Positions 9,001 to 15,727 of a stretch of DNA of 64,000 nt are shown piece by piece (position 1 is the first letter of the stretch; each line of letters opens with the position of its first letter). Source of the DNA: Pseudomonas rhizoryzae. GTDB lineage: Bacteria > Pseudomonadota > Gammaproteobacteria > Pseudomonadales > Pseudomonadaceae. Under the pieces are notes generated by a model that was given only the letters and a program-made list of their open reading frames with translations, had not been told where the DNA came from and made no database searches. The DNA is taken from assembly GCF_005250615.1 (NCBI RefSeq), contig NZ_SULM01000001.1, positions 310,001 to 374,000 on the forward strand, in the 5' to 3' direction. Position numbers and translations under genes: made by a program.

Positions 9001-9166
9001 CTTCACCGTGGTGGGGGCGCCCATCGCCCGCGAAGCGGCGGTGGTGCAGGGCGCGCTGGACATGGCGCTGACCGAGACGGTGTCCCTGGGCCTGGGCTAC
9101 GACGGCCAACTGAGCGGTCGCAGCAAGGATCAGGATCTCAACGCCAAGCTGAGCTGGCGCTTCTAA
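6092..9166 (+). CDS. PAP2-phosphatase autotransporter (type V secretion)
   Basis: This protein of about 1024 residues begins with a signal peptide (hydrophobic VVMTAVFTASLLALSVQA). A PAP2/acid-phosphatase domain follows with all three active-site motifs: K168...RP near 175, PSGHT at 204-208 and R240...H246-x3-D250. Next come glycine-rich passenger repeats (GSLTKNGSGELILSG and a second diverged copy), then a C-terminal autotransporter barrel ending in LSWRF with the terminal Phe that BamA recognises. The expected place of action is the outer surface, releasing phosphate from organic phosphates. GTG at 6092 is preferred over the adjacent TTG at 6089 because GGGGGA lies seven bases before it. 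It is monocistronic and followed by a hairpin. Confidence 0.9.
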   Translation: MKRSGNKPVVMTAVFTASLLALSVQAASRSSSNATNGVDLLSGYNKLWTPGATWNTGSPTALGAPILQRNEQYVIDLAHTRTHDQEVAAYYDDRRDQSYSLISGLGSLANAYLAGSGAFTTIPVFDDSTQTVKYEDQGNGSGDVNSRLGKVAELVKAIRNDASTSSAKNFYQYPRPWRQTSEDIVPLSLHPERSQTPQSDGGFPSGHTNAAYLAAIGYGYAVPQRLGEELFRASELGNNRIVAGMHSPLDVIGGRITATYFAIDNLVNNAQLRSDAFAQAQAYFAQVCGGDINNCVDKIDPATDRQSQHAQDKALYTARLTYGFAPIGPTNLAPVVPVNAEVLLETRFPYLSASQRRDILASTELSSGYVVIDESNGYGRLNLMAAADGYASFNGNVSVNMDASLGGFNARDAWRNDIGGSGSLTKNGSGELILSGFNTYTGGTVINGGTLRGYAQAFGSGDITDNATLVLDQSVNDSLANNLHGNGSLVKTGVGSLSLTGNSDFSGTTTVNQGRLAINGNLGNSAVTVNSGATLGGNGSLASLRVAQGGILAPGNSVGQLNVNGNVTLDQGSIYQVETDATGRADRLVASGSIAVNGATLALVSSPYWQPLGSYQLLSAGNGLSGSFGQIQSDFAFLTPTLSYGANQATLSLPRNGVAFADLADGRNARAAAAGLDAAGAGNALWNQVAATNAAGARSTFQSLGNELHASTKTVLVEDSRLVRNAMAERLHEAQDDAPSSAGIQGLAGTPERGLVWTQALGAWGRNDGSHDASSLDSHSHGLLIGADLPLDSGWRAGGLIGFGHTDLDLRDESGSATSTDYHLGLYAGNQWDALSLKFGLAHTWHSVEARRDLTILGSNQHLAPDYDAGTTQAFGELAYRIDAGSLNLSPFANLAHVHLQTDGFHERSGVLALDNPRQNTDVTFSTLGLRLASKPLGDWKVVPSATLGWRHAFGDTTPEHEAAFAGGPNFTVVGAPIAREAAVVQGALDMALTETVSLGLGYDGQLSGRSKDQDLNAKLSWRF

Positions 9167-9211
9167 GCCCCTGAATCCCCTGGCCTCGCCGCAATGGCGG
9201 GGCTAGGGGCT
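9166..9211. terminator. Nested hairpin between convergent genes
   Basis: AGCCCCT (9166-9172) pairs with AGGGGCT (9205-9211) around an inner stem CCTGGCCTCGCC/GGCGGGGCTAGG closed by GCAAT. It lies at the end of the autotransporter gene and faces the end of the LysR gene, so it may serve both. There is no T-tract. Confidence 0.5.
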
Positions 9212-9228
9212 GCATGCAGGGTGCCACA

Positions 9229-10125
9229 CTAGCCCTCGGCCGCAGCCTGCGCCGGCGGCTGACCCAGCAATTCGTCCAGGATCTTCAGCCGGAATTGCCG
9301 TTGCAGGGTCACCGCATAGAACTGCTCGGCGATCTCGGGCACCTCGGCGTACAGCTGTAGCGCCCCACTGCGCAATTCATCCTGCACCACCACCGCCGGC
9401 AGCAGGGCCATGTCGCCGGAGTCTCGCGCCAGCAGGCGCAACATCGCCATGTCGTCGACCTCGGCGCAGATCAACGGATGCAGTCCGTGGCCGGTGCAAT
9501 AGACCTCGAACTGGCTGCGCACGTCGCTACTGCGCCCAGGCACGATCAGCCGGGCCTGTTGCAGGTCCCGGCGCAGGTCGAAGGGGCGGCTGTCCTGGCG
9601 CGGTGGGCCGATTAGGCACACCGCCTGGCGCGCCAGCAGACGGCATTGCCAGGTGCGCTGGCTGTCGGCGCTGACCGCCTTGTTGGTCAGCACCACGTCC
9701 AGCTTGTGCAGGGCCAGGCGTTCCAGCAGTTCGTCCACCCCGCCGGACTCCAGGGTGATCACCAGGTCGTTTCGCCCGAGGAAGGGGCGCAGCAGGTTCT
9801 CCTGGAAGTTTCGCGACAGGGTCGCGACGGCGCCGATGCGCAGCGTCTGACTGGCCTGGCCGGTGTGCTGCAGGGTGGTCTGCAACTCGCTGCCGAGGGC
9901 GAAGATGGTGTCGGCGTAATCCAGTACCAGTTGCCCGGCTTCGGTCAGCTTGAGGCTGCGGCTGGAGCGGATGAACAGGGCATGGCCGAGTTGATCTTCC
10001 AGCACGCGGATCTGGGTGGACAGGGCGGATTGGGAGACATGCAGCGCCTCGGCGGCGCGGGTCAGATTGCCTTCCTTGGCGACGGCCCAGAAGTAGTGCA
10101 GGTGATGGAAATTCAGTCGGCGCAT
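9229..10125 (-). CDS. LysR-family regulator divergent from dabBA (NhaR-like)
   Basis: A 298-residue LysR-type protein. The N-terminal winged helix spans about residues 4-63 (NFHHLHYFWAVAKEGNLTRA, then SALSTQIRVLE). A periplasmic-binding-fold effector domain follows. The FHHLHYFW opening resembles NhaR-type regulators. It is transcribed away from dabB across a 102-base gap that holds two palindromes, the usual arrangement for a LysR protein controlling its neighbour. Control of the bicarbonate system, perhaps in response to CO2/bicarbonate or ions, is inferred. The ligand is unknown. Confidence 0.85.
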   Translation of the reverse strand: MRRLNFHHLHYFWAVAKEGNLTRAAEALHVSQSALSTQIRVLEDQLGHALFIRSSRSLKLTEAGQLVLDYADTIFALGSELQTTLQHTGQASQTLRIGAVATLSRNFQENLLRPFLGRNDLVITLESGGVDELLERLALHKLDVVLTNKAVSADSQRTWQCRLLARQAVCLIGPPRQDSRPFDLRRDLQQARLIVPGRSSDVRSQFEVYCTGHGLHPLICAEVDDMAMLRLLARDSGDMALLPAVVVQDELRSGALQLYAEVPEIAEQFYAVTLQRQFRLKILDELLGQPPAQAAAEG

Positions 10126-10147
10126 GCTTCATTCTTTTAAAGCGAAC

Positions 10148-10177
10148 GATAGGTTCATATCTATCTATTTTAAATAG
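10148..10177. promoter_or_regulatory. Twin palindromes in the lysR-dabB intergenic region (LysR site)
   Basis: GATAG-N8-CTATC (10148-10165) contains the T-N11-A type core of LysR operators. It abuts CTATTTTAAATAG (10165-10177), a perfect palindrome with a single central base. Together they sit between the divergent starts and are the best candidate for the adjacent regulator's binding site. Confidence 0.5.
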
Positions 10178-10227
10178 TTCGAGCGCTTTCGGACACTAGT
10201 GCCATCCCGTGTTCAAGGAGAGCGCAC

Positions 10228-11754
10228 ATGTCTAGCCTGCCTGTTTCCCTGGCCCCGTTGCTGCCCTGGGTCTATGCCCTGGCGCTGTTACCGGTCGCCT
10301 TGCTCGTCTCACCCCGTCGCTTCTGGTGGCCGGCCCGGCTGGCCGGCTATCTCGGCCTGCTCCTGGTGCTGCTCGCCTGGGGCCAAGCCGCCCTCGACGA
10401 TCAGCACCACGATCGCCTCGGCCTGGCCATGGCCGGTCTGATCGGTCTGCTGGCCCTGGTGATCATCGAATATTCCCAGCGCTACCTGGAAGGCGAAGCG
10501 GGACAACGGCGTTACGCGTTCGCCCTGCTGGCCACCCTGGCGGCGGTGGCGACGGTGGTGACCACCGCTGACCTGTACCTGCTGGTGGGTGCCTGGATCC
10601 TGTCCAGCCTGTGCCTGCACCAGTTGCTCACCTTCTATCGCGACCGGCCCCAGGCCGTCGTGGCCGCCCACAAGAAATTTCTCGCCAGCCGCCTGGCCGA
10701 TGTCAGCCTGCTGCTGGCGACCGTGCTGCTGGTGCGGGCGAGCGGTGACAGCCAGATCACGGCGATCCTCGCGGCCGTGAACGGGCAGCTGCAAGCCAAC
10801 GGCCATCTGGGGTGGGACCTGCAGTTGGCTGCGTTGCTGCTGGCCCTGGCGGTGATCCTCAAGTCGGCACAGTTGCCGGTACATGGCTGGCTGATTCAGG
10901 TGATGGAGGCGCCGACGCCGGTCTCGGCGCTGCTGCACGCGGGACTGGTCAACCTGGGCGGTTTCCTGCTGCTGCGCTTCGCCCCGCTGTTTTCCGCCGC
11001 CGTGCCGGCGCAGAGCCTGCTGGTGCTGGTCGGCGGCCTGACGGCGGTCCTGGCGGCGCTGGTGATGATGACCCGGATCAGCATCAAGGTGCGCCTGGCC
11101 TGGTCGACCTGTGCGCAAATGGGCCTGATGCTGCTCGAATGTGGCCTGGGGCTGTACGAGCTGGCTCTGGTGCACCTGCTGGCCCACTCGCTGTACAAGG
11201 CCCATGCCTTCCTGGCGGCCGGCGAGACGGTGGCCCATAGCCGGCTACATGCCCTGCAGCCGCTGACGCCGGTGCCCGAGCTGGGCGGTCTGCTGCGCGC
11301 CCTGGCGGTGGCGGCCCTGGCGCTGCTCCTGCTGAAAGGGCTGTGGGCCTGGGCGCTGCCGGGCCACGAACTGCCCTGGGTGGCCCTGACGATCCTGGCC
11401 ATCGGCCTGGCCCCCTGGTGCCTGAGTCGCGGCCAACTGGCCCATGGCCTGCTGATGTTCGGCCTGCTGCTGGGCGCCTACCTGCTGTGGCACCAGGCAG
11501 CCGGCTGGATTCTCGACCAGCGCCTGCCCGCGGCGCCGCTGCCGCTGACCGGCCTCGCCGTGCTGCTGCTGCTCGGCCTCTATCTGCTGCAGGCCATGCT
11601 CCTGGCGCACCCCCGTGGCGCCCTGGCACAACGTCTCTACCCCCTGGCCTTCGCCGGCTTCTACCTGGATGAGCACTTCACCCGCCTGACCTTCCGCCTG
11701 TGGCCAGCGCCTGCGCCCCAGCCCTTTTTCGCGACCCTTGGAGACCGCTCATGA
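10228..11754 (+). CDS. dabB: DabB, proton-conducting membrane subunit of the bicarbonate uptake complex
   Basis: A 508-residue NuoL/MrpA-like integral membrane protein with many hydrophobic segments. The proton-channel family signature is present: HKKFLASRLADVSLL near residue 150, and PVHGWLIQVMEAPTPVSALL near 220 in the proton_antipo_M region. AHSLYKAHAFLAAGETV lies near residue 315. In DAB systems this subunit is thought to couple the proton gradient to DabA. The start has AAGGAGAG upstream. The stop overlaps the dabA start (ATGA), so the two are co-translated. The length is shorter than NuoL and fits DabB. An NADH dehydrogenase or Mrp role is unlikely because the rest of those operons is missing and DabA follows. 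Confidence 0.9.
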   Translation: MSSLPVSLAPLLPWVYALALLPVALLVSPRRFWWPARLAGYLGLLLVLLAWGQAALDDQHHDRLGLAMAGLIGLLALVIIEYSQRYLEGEAGQRRYAFALLATLAAVATVVTTADLYLLVGAWILSSLCLHQLLTFYRDRPQAVVAAHKKFLASRLADVSLLLATVLLVRASGDSQITAILAAVNGQLQANGHLGWDLQLAALLLALAVILKSAQLPVHGWLIQVMEAPTPVSALLHAGLVNLGGFLLLRFAPLFSAAVPAQSLLVLVGGLTAVLAALVMMTRISIKVRLAWSTCAQMGLMLLECGLGLYELALVHLLAHSLYKAHAFLAAGETVAHSRLHALQPLTPVPELGGLLRALAVAALALLLLKGLWAWALPGHELPWVALTILAIGLAPWCLSRGQLAHGLLMFGLLLGAYLLWHQAAGWILDQRLPAAPLPLTGLAVLLLLGLYLLQAMLLAHPRGALAQRLYPLAFAGFYLDEHFTRLTFRLWPAPAPQPFFATLGDRS

Positions 11755-14198
11755 CTGCCTACGCCCCCATTCCCGACCTTGCCCAGGCCTCTCTGCACGA
11801 GGCTGCGCGGCAGGCCTGCGCCCGTATCGCGCCGACCTGGCCACTGGATCGCATGATCGCCGTCAACCCCCTGTGGGAGCGGCGCGAGCAACCCTGGCGG
11901 ACCGTCGCCGCGCAACTCTGGCAGCGTGCCGGCAGCCGCCTGACCCTGGGCGTCGCCGACTACCGCCAGGCCTGGCAGGACGGCGCCATCGCCGAGCGCC
12001 ATCTGCAGCAGGCGCTGGCCGAGCAGGGCGGGGCCTGGACGCCGGCCCAACTGCTGCACGCCCTCAGCGTGCCTGAGGACGCCAACCAGGGGCTGCCGCT
12101 GCTGGAGGACCTGGCCGAGCCGGGTATCCCGCTACCGGGCTGGCCGGCGCTGATCACCCACCAGATCGGCCAGAGCTGCGCCGCCTGGTTCGATCGTGAG
12201 CAGGCGGACTGGCGTCCCGCCGACGGTGCCGGGCTCTACCAGGCCTGGCGCGACAGCCTGTTGGCAGACAAGGGTTTGAGTGTCCTCAGCGCCTGCCGCG
12301 ACCTGCACCAGCGCATCGCCGAGTTGCCCGCGCAGCCGCTGGCGGCCCTGGAGGCGGCGGTGCAACATCTGGAGTTGTCGGCGGACGAGTGGGGCGCCTG
12401 GTTCGATTGTCTGCTGCTGCGTAACCTGGGTTGGGCGTCCTGGTGCGCCTACCGGCGTTGGCAAGCCAGGCTGCAGGGTGAAGACGATCAAACGATGCTC
12501 GAACTGCTGGCCATCCGCGCGGCTTGGGAGTGGCTGGTGGATGATCGGCGGCGCGATACCGACAGTCGTTGGCACCTCTGGCGCTCGGCCTGGCGGGCGC
12601 GCTTGCAGCAGGCGCCTTCGGCCACCTGGCAGGCCCTGCAACTCTGGCAGCGGGCCGATGAGTTGGCCTGGCAGGAACAGTTGCAGCAGGCGCTGTGCCA
12701 GAGCGTACCCGCGGCCTTGCCCAAGGCGCCGCTGGCCAAGTTGTTCTTCTGCATCGACGTACGCTCGGAGCCGTTGAGACGCGCCCTCGAGCAAGCCTGC
12801 CCGGAGCTGGAGACTGGCGGCTTCGCCGGCTTCTTCGGCTTGCCCATCGCCTATACGCCCCTGGGCACCAGCGCCACGCGCCCGCAATTGCCGGGCCTGC
12901 TCGCCCCGCAATTGCAGGTCAGCGAGGGCAGTGGCGATGCCACCGGAGATCGGCAGTTGGCCGCGGTACGCCAGGAGCGCCTGGCGCGCCAGGGCCGCTG
13001 GCGCCTGTTCGAGCGGCTGCCGGCCTCGACCTTCACCCTGGTCGAGAGTATCGGCCTCGGCTATGCCGGGGCGCTGCTGGGGCGGACCTACGGCCTGACC
13101 GGCGGGGCGGTCCAGCCCGACCAGAGCGCCTGGCGCCGTAGCGAATGGCAACGCCTGCAACCGCAGCTGCCGGCCATGGCGCTGGCGCAAAAGGTCGACC
13201 TGGCCGAACGTATTCTCACGGCCATGGGGCTCAGTGGGCCGGTGCCGGCGCTGCTGGTGCTGCTCGGCCACGGTAGCCAGAGCGCCAACAATCCGCAGGC
13301 GGCCGGTCTCGACTGTGGCGCCTGCTGCGGCCAGAGCGGCGAGATCAATGCACGGCTGCTGGCCGGCCTGCTCAACGACAGCGCGGTGCGCGCCGGTCTG
13401 GGTGAGCGCGGACTCGAACTGCCACCGCATTGCCAGGTCCTCGCAGGATTGCACAACACCACCACCGACGAGGTGCAGGTCTTCGGCTATGAGGCGCTGC
13501 CCGAGGCCTTGCAGCCCCATTGGCAACGCCTGCGGACGGCGCTGGACAAGGCCACTGCCGAGGTCCGCCGCCAAAGAGCCCTGCAGTTGGGGCTGGCGGC
13601 GCTGCGCGAGCAACCGGATAAGCTGCTCGGACGGCTGCGGCAGCGTGCCCGCGACTGGGCGCAAACCCGGCCCGAGTGGGGCCTGGCCGGCAATGCCGCC
13701 TTCATCGCCGCGCCCCGCGCCCGCACCCGCGGGGTAGACCTGCAGGGGCGGGCCTTCCTGCACGACTATGACTGGCGGCAGGACGAAGCCGGCAAGGTGC
13801 TGGAGGCGATCATGACCGCGCCCATGGTGGTGGCGCACTGGATCAACCTGCAGTACTTCACCTCGACCACCGACAACCTGAGATTCGGCAGCGGCAACAA
13901 GCTGCTGCACAACGTGGTGGGTGGCAACATCGGCGTGTTCGAGGGTAATGGCGGCGACCTGCGCATCGGCCTGGCGCGGCAGTCGCTGCACGACGGCAAG
14001 CAGTGGATGCACCGGCCGCTGCGCCTGCACGTGGTGATCGAGGCGCCCCGCGCCCTGATCGATCAGGTGATCGCCGCCCATGCGGTGGTGCGCGATCTGG
14101 TGCAGCACGGTTGGCTGCATCTGCTGCGTCTCGATGGTCAGCCGGCCTGCCTGGAACTGCGCACGGCCAGTGGCTGGCAGACGTTGCCGGGGGCTTGA
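11751..14198 (+). CDS. dabA: DabA, carbonic-anhydrase-like subunit of the bicarbonate uptake complex
   Basis: An 815-residue DUF2309/UPF0753 protein. The beta-carbonic-anhydrase-like zinc site is complete: C334 and D336 in FFCIDVRSE, H507 in LLGHGSQ, C522 in GLDCGACC. The spacings (2, 171 and 15 residues) match those of the Halothiobacillus DabA ligands (C351, D353, H524, C539). DabA hydrates CO2 vectorially in the cytosol, driven by cation flow through DabB, and so traps bicarbonate. The ATG start overlaps the dabB stop by four bases; the longer ORF start at 11700 lies inside dabB. No carboxysome or Rubisco gene is in the window, so the role is probably bicarbonate supply for biosynthesis. 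Confidence 0.93.
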   Translation: MTAYAPIPDLAQASLHEAARQACARIAPTWPLDRMIAVNPLWERREQPWRTVAAQLWQRAGSRLTLGVADYRQAWQDGAIAERHLQQALAEQGGAWTPAQLLHALSVPEDANQGLPLLEDLAEPGIPLPGWPALITHQIGQSCAAWFDREQADWRPADGAGLYQAWRDSLLADKGLSVLSACRDLHQRIAELPAQPLAALEAAVQHLELSADEWGAWFDCLLLRNLGWASWCAYRRWQARLQGEDDQTMLELLAIRAAWEWLVDDRRRDTDSRWHLWRSAWRARLQQAPSATWQALQLWQRADELAWQEQLQQALCQSVPAALPKAPLAKLFFCIDVRSEPLRRALEQACPELETGGFAGFFGLPIAYTPLGTSATRPQLPGLLAPQLQVSEGSGDATGDRQLAAVRQERLARQGRWRLFERLPASTFTLVESIGLGYAGALLGRTYGLTGGAVQPDQSAWRRSEWQRLQPQLPAMALAQKVDLAERILTAMGLSGPVPALLVLLGHGSQSANNPQAAGLDCGACCGQSGEINARLLAGLLNDSAVRAGLGERGLELPPHCQVLAGLHNTTTDEVQVFGYEALPEALQPHWQRLRTALDKATAEVRRQRALQLGLAALREQPDKLLGRLRQRARDWAQTRPEWGLAGNAAFIAAPRARTRGVDLQGRAFLHDYDWRQDEAGKVLEAIMTAPMVVAHWINLQYFTSTTDNLRFGSGNKLLHNVVGGNIGVFEGNGGDLRIGLARQSLHDGKQWMHRPLRLHVVIEAPRALIDQVIAAHAVVRDLVQHGWLHLLRLDGQPACLELRTASGWQTLPGA

Positions 14199-14214
14199 GC
14201 GAAAGGACATCCAT

Positions 14215-14295
14215 ATGGGTGAGCCAGCCCATCGAGCCATCGCGGGGTACCGGGGTCCGATCCTCTGGTACCCCGCGGCTGTAATCACTGGGTAA
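14215..14295 (+). CDS. Candidate 26-residue ORF downstream of dabA
   Basis: An ATG with AAGGA seven bases upstream opens 26 codons (MGEPAHRAIA, then GYRGPILWYPAAVITG) starting 16 bases after the dabA stop. Its centre is a long hairpin: CGCGGGGTACC (14241-14251) pairs perfectly with GGTACCCCGCG (14267-14277). The stretch may be a small co-transcribed peptide, or only a terminator-like hairpin with a chance ORF. No family is recognised. Confidence 0.3.
   Translation: MGEPAHRAIAGYRGPILWYPAAVITG
14241..14277. terminator. Strong hairpin after dabA
   Basis: Perfect 11-base arms (CGCGGGGTACC/GGTACCCCGCG) enclose a 15-base loop between the convergent dabA and hutD genes. It lacks a T-tract on either strand but is a likely transcription or mRNA-decay barrier. 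Confidence 0.45.
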
Positions 14296-14310
14296 TGCGT
14301 GGCTTCAAGG

Positions 14311-14895
14311 CTACAGTGCCAGAGCGCGCAGGCGGATCACGCCAAGCTGGGCCTTGCCTTGTATAGTCAACTCGGTAGGCGCCGGCCCAGACTGGACGTG
14401 TAGGGCATCCAGCTGTGCGAGCCCGAGGATGGCACCTTCATGGCGGACCTCCAGCGATCCCTCGGCGCAAAACAGCAGCAGCGCTGGCGAATCATTCAGC
14501 TCCCAGGTGCCGTCAATCGATACCCAGTCGAGTTCGGCGGCATAGCGATCGGCGCGATAGATCAGGTTGAAGTCGCGAATGGGGCCATCGAGCAGCTCGC
14601 ACTCGACCTGGGCGTCACCGGAGAAGACGAATGCCTGCCAGCGGCCCAGGGGTGGACTCACTTCACCGTCGACCTGCAGCCGCATCCCCGCACCCTCGAT
14701 CACGCTGATGATCCGCGTCATGCCGGCAAAAGGGGAAAAGGCGCCGGATTGCGTCACGTCGGCCAGGGATAGGCGCCAGCCGAAGTCGGCAGCCGTGGCG
14801 GGTGTATCGCGGGCGATTTCGAGGGTGCTGCCGAGGCCGTTGCGCCAGGGCATGCGCTGGTGCTCGGCGGCGGGGAGGCGAGTGAGCCTGCTCAT
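14311..14895 (-). CDS. hutD: HutD family protein (histidine/urocanate utilisation)
   Basis: A 194-residue cupin-like HutD protein (RLPAAEHQRMPWRNGLGST at the start, then GWRLSLADVTQSGAFSPF). HutD supports growth on histidine or urocanate in pseudomonads; it has been proposed to limit hut expression, but its biochemistry is not settled. The start is the ATG at 14895, which overlaps the hutC stop (ATGA), so hutCD form a unit. The longer ORF start at 15000 would lie inside hutC. Confidence 0.88.
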   Translation of the reverse strand: MSRLTRLPAAEHQRMPWRNGLGSTLEIARDTPATAADFGWRLSLADVTQSGAFSPFAGMTRIISVIEGAGMRLQVDGEVSPPLGRWQAFVFSGDAQVECELLDGPIRDFNLIYRADRYAAELDWVSIDGTWELNDSPALLLFCAEGSLEVRHEGAILGLAQLDALHVQSGPAPTELTIQGKAQLGVIRLRALAL

Positions 14896-15632
14896 GAGCC
14901 GAAATGCCCCTCCAGCCGATAGCGACTGCCGGGATACAGCAGCCTGGCGCTGGTCACGGCGCGGCGTCCCGACCAGGTGCGCCGCCGAATCATCAGGCAC
15001 GGCTCAGTGGCAGGAATGCGCAGCAGCTGCTGCTCTTCGGCGGAGGCGAGCACGGCTTCGACCACGTGCTCGCCCTCGGTCAGGGGCGCCAGGCGATTCA
15101 GGTAGACGTAGGGCGTTTCGCTGCTGAAGTCCTGCTCAAGATACTCGGGCGCCACCGCCGGATTGACGTAGCGATCCTCTATCTGCACCGGCACGTCATT
15201 TTCGTAGTGCACGATCAGCGAGTGGAAGACCGGCTGGCCCTCGCGCACGCCCAGCGCCATGGAGCGTTCGCCGTTGGCCGTTTCACTCTGCATCCGGATG
15301 ACTTCGAGGTGGTGCCGGTGGCCACGGGAGGCGATCTCGTCGGCGATGTTGTGCACTTCGAAGAGCGCCGCCTGACCCTTGGGCTCGGCGACGAAGGTGC
15401 CGACGCCCTGCATCCGCACCAGCAGGCCATCGCTGGTGAGCTCACGCAGGGCGCGGTGCACGGTCATGCGGCTGAAGCCCAGCTGGGCGACCAATTCCGC
15501 TTCGGAGGGGATCTTCTGGTGGGGTGGCCAGGCGCCCGAGTGGATCTGCCTCAGGATGAGTTGCTTGACCTGCTCGTAGAAGGGCGCGGGAGCGGCCTTG
15601 GGCGCAGAGGCGGAGTTCGACGGTGAAGGCAT
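14892..15632 (-). CDS. hutC: HutC, GntR-family repressor of histidine/urocanate utilisation
   Basis: A 246-residue GntR/HutC-subfamily protein. The N-terminal winged helix (about residues 19-88; YEQVKQLILRQIHSGAWPP, IPSEAELVAQLGFSRMTVHR) is followed by a UTRA ligand-binding domain with DRYVNPAVAPEYLEQDF. HutC represses hut genes and is released by urocanate. It is divergent from hutF. The gap holds an ATGTATATACAT palindrome, and a nearly identical site precedes hutU, so autoregulation and control of both transcripts are likely. Confidence 0.92.
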   Translation of the reverse strand: MPSPSNSASAPKAAPAPFYEQVKQLILRQIHSGAWPPHQKIPSEAELVAQLGFSRMTVHRALRELTSDGLLVRMQGVGTFVAEPKGQAALFEVHNIADEIASRGHRHHLEVIRMQSETANGERSMALGVREGQPVFHSLIVHYENDVPVQIEDRYVNPAVAPEYLEQDFSSETPYVYLNRLAPLTEGEHVVEAVLASAEEQQLLRIPATEPCLMIRRRTWSGRRAVTSARLLYPGSRYRLEGHFGS

Positions 15633-15687
15633 GAAAGGCCCCTTGGAAAGACAGCTAGCAGTTTACCGTTGTGGTTTATGTCTGTAT

Positions 15688-15699
15688 ATGTATATACAT
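15688..15699. promoter_or_regulatory. HutC operator between hutC and hutF
   Basis: ATGTATATACAT is a perfect palindrome lying between the divergent hutC (start 15632) and hutF (start 15728). It shares the 11-mer ATGTATATACA with the site before hutU and resembles the CTTGTATGTACAAG-type HutC site reported in pseudomonads. Confidence 0.65.
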
Positions 15700-15727
15700 G
15701 TTAGACAGAGCTATGATGAGGTCGATT

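Noticed and set aside
6101-9109. 1002-codon open frame antisense to the autotransporter gene
   Set aside because: It mirrors the high-GC codon bias of the real gene, has no family motif, and the plus-strand frame has signal peptide, PAP2 motifs and barrel.
12132-14288. 718-codon minus-strand frame opposite dabA
   Set aside because: Composition shadow; dabA on the plus strand has a complete zinc site.
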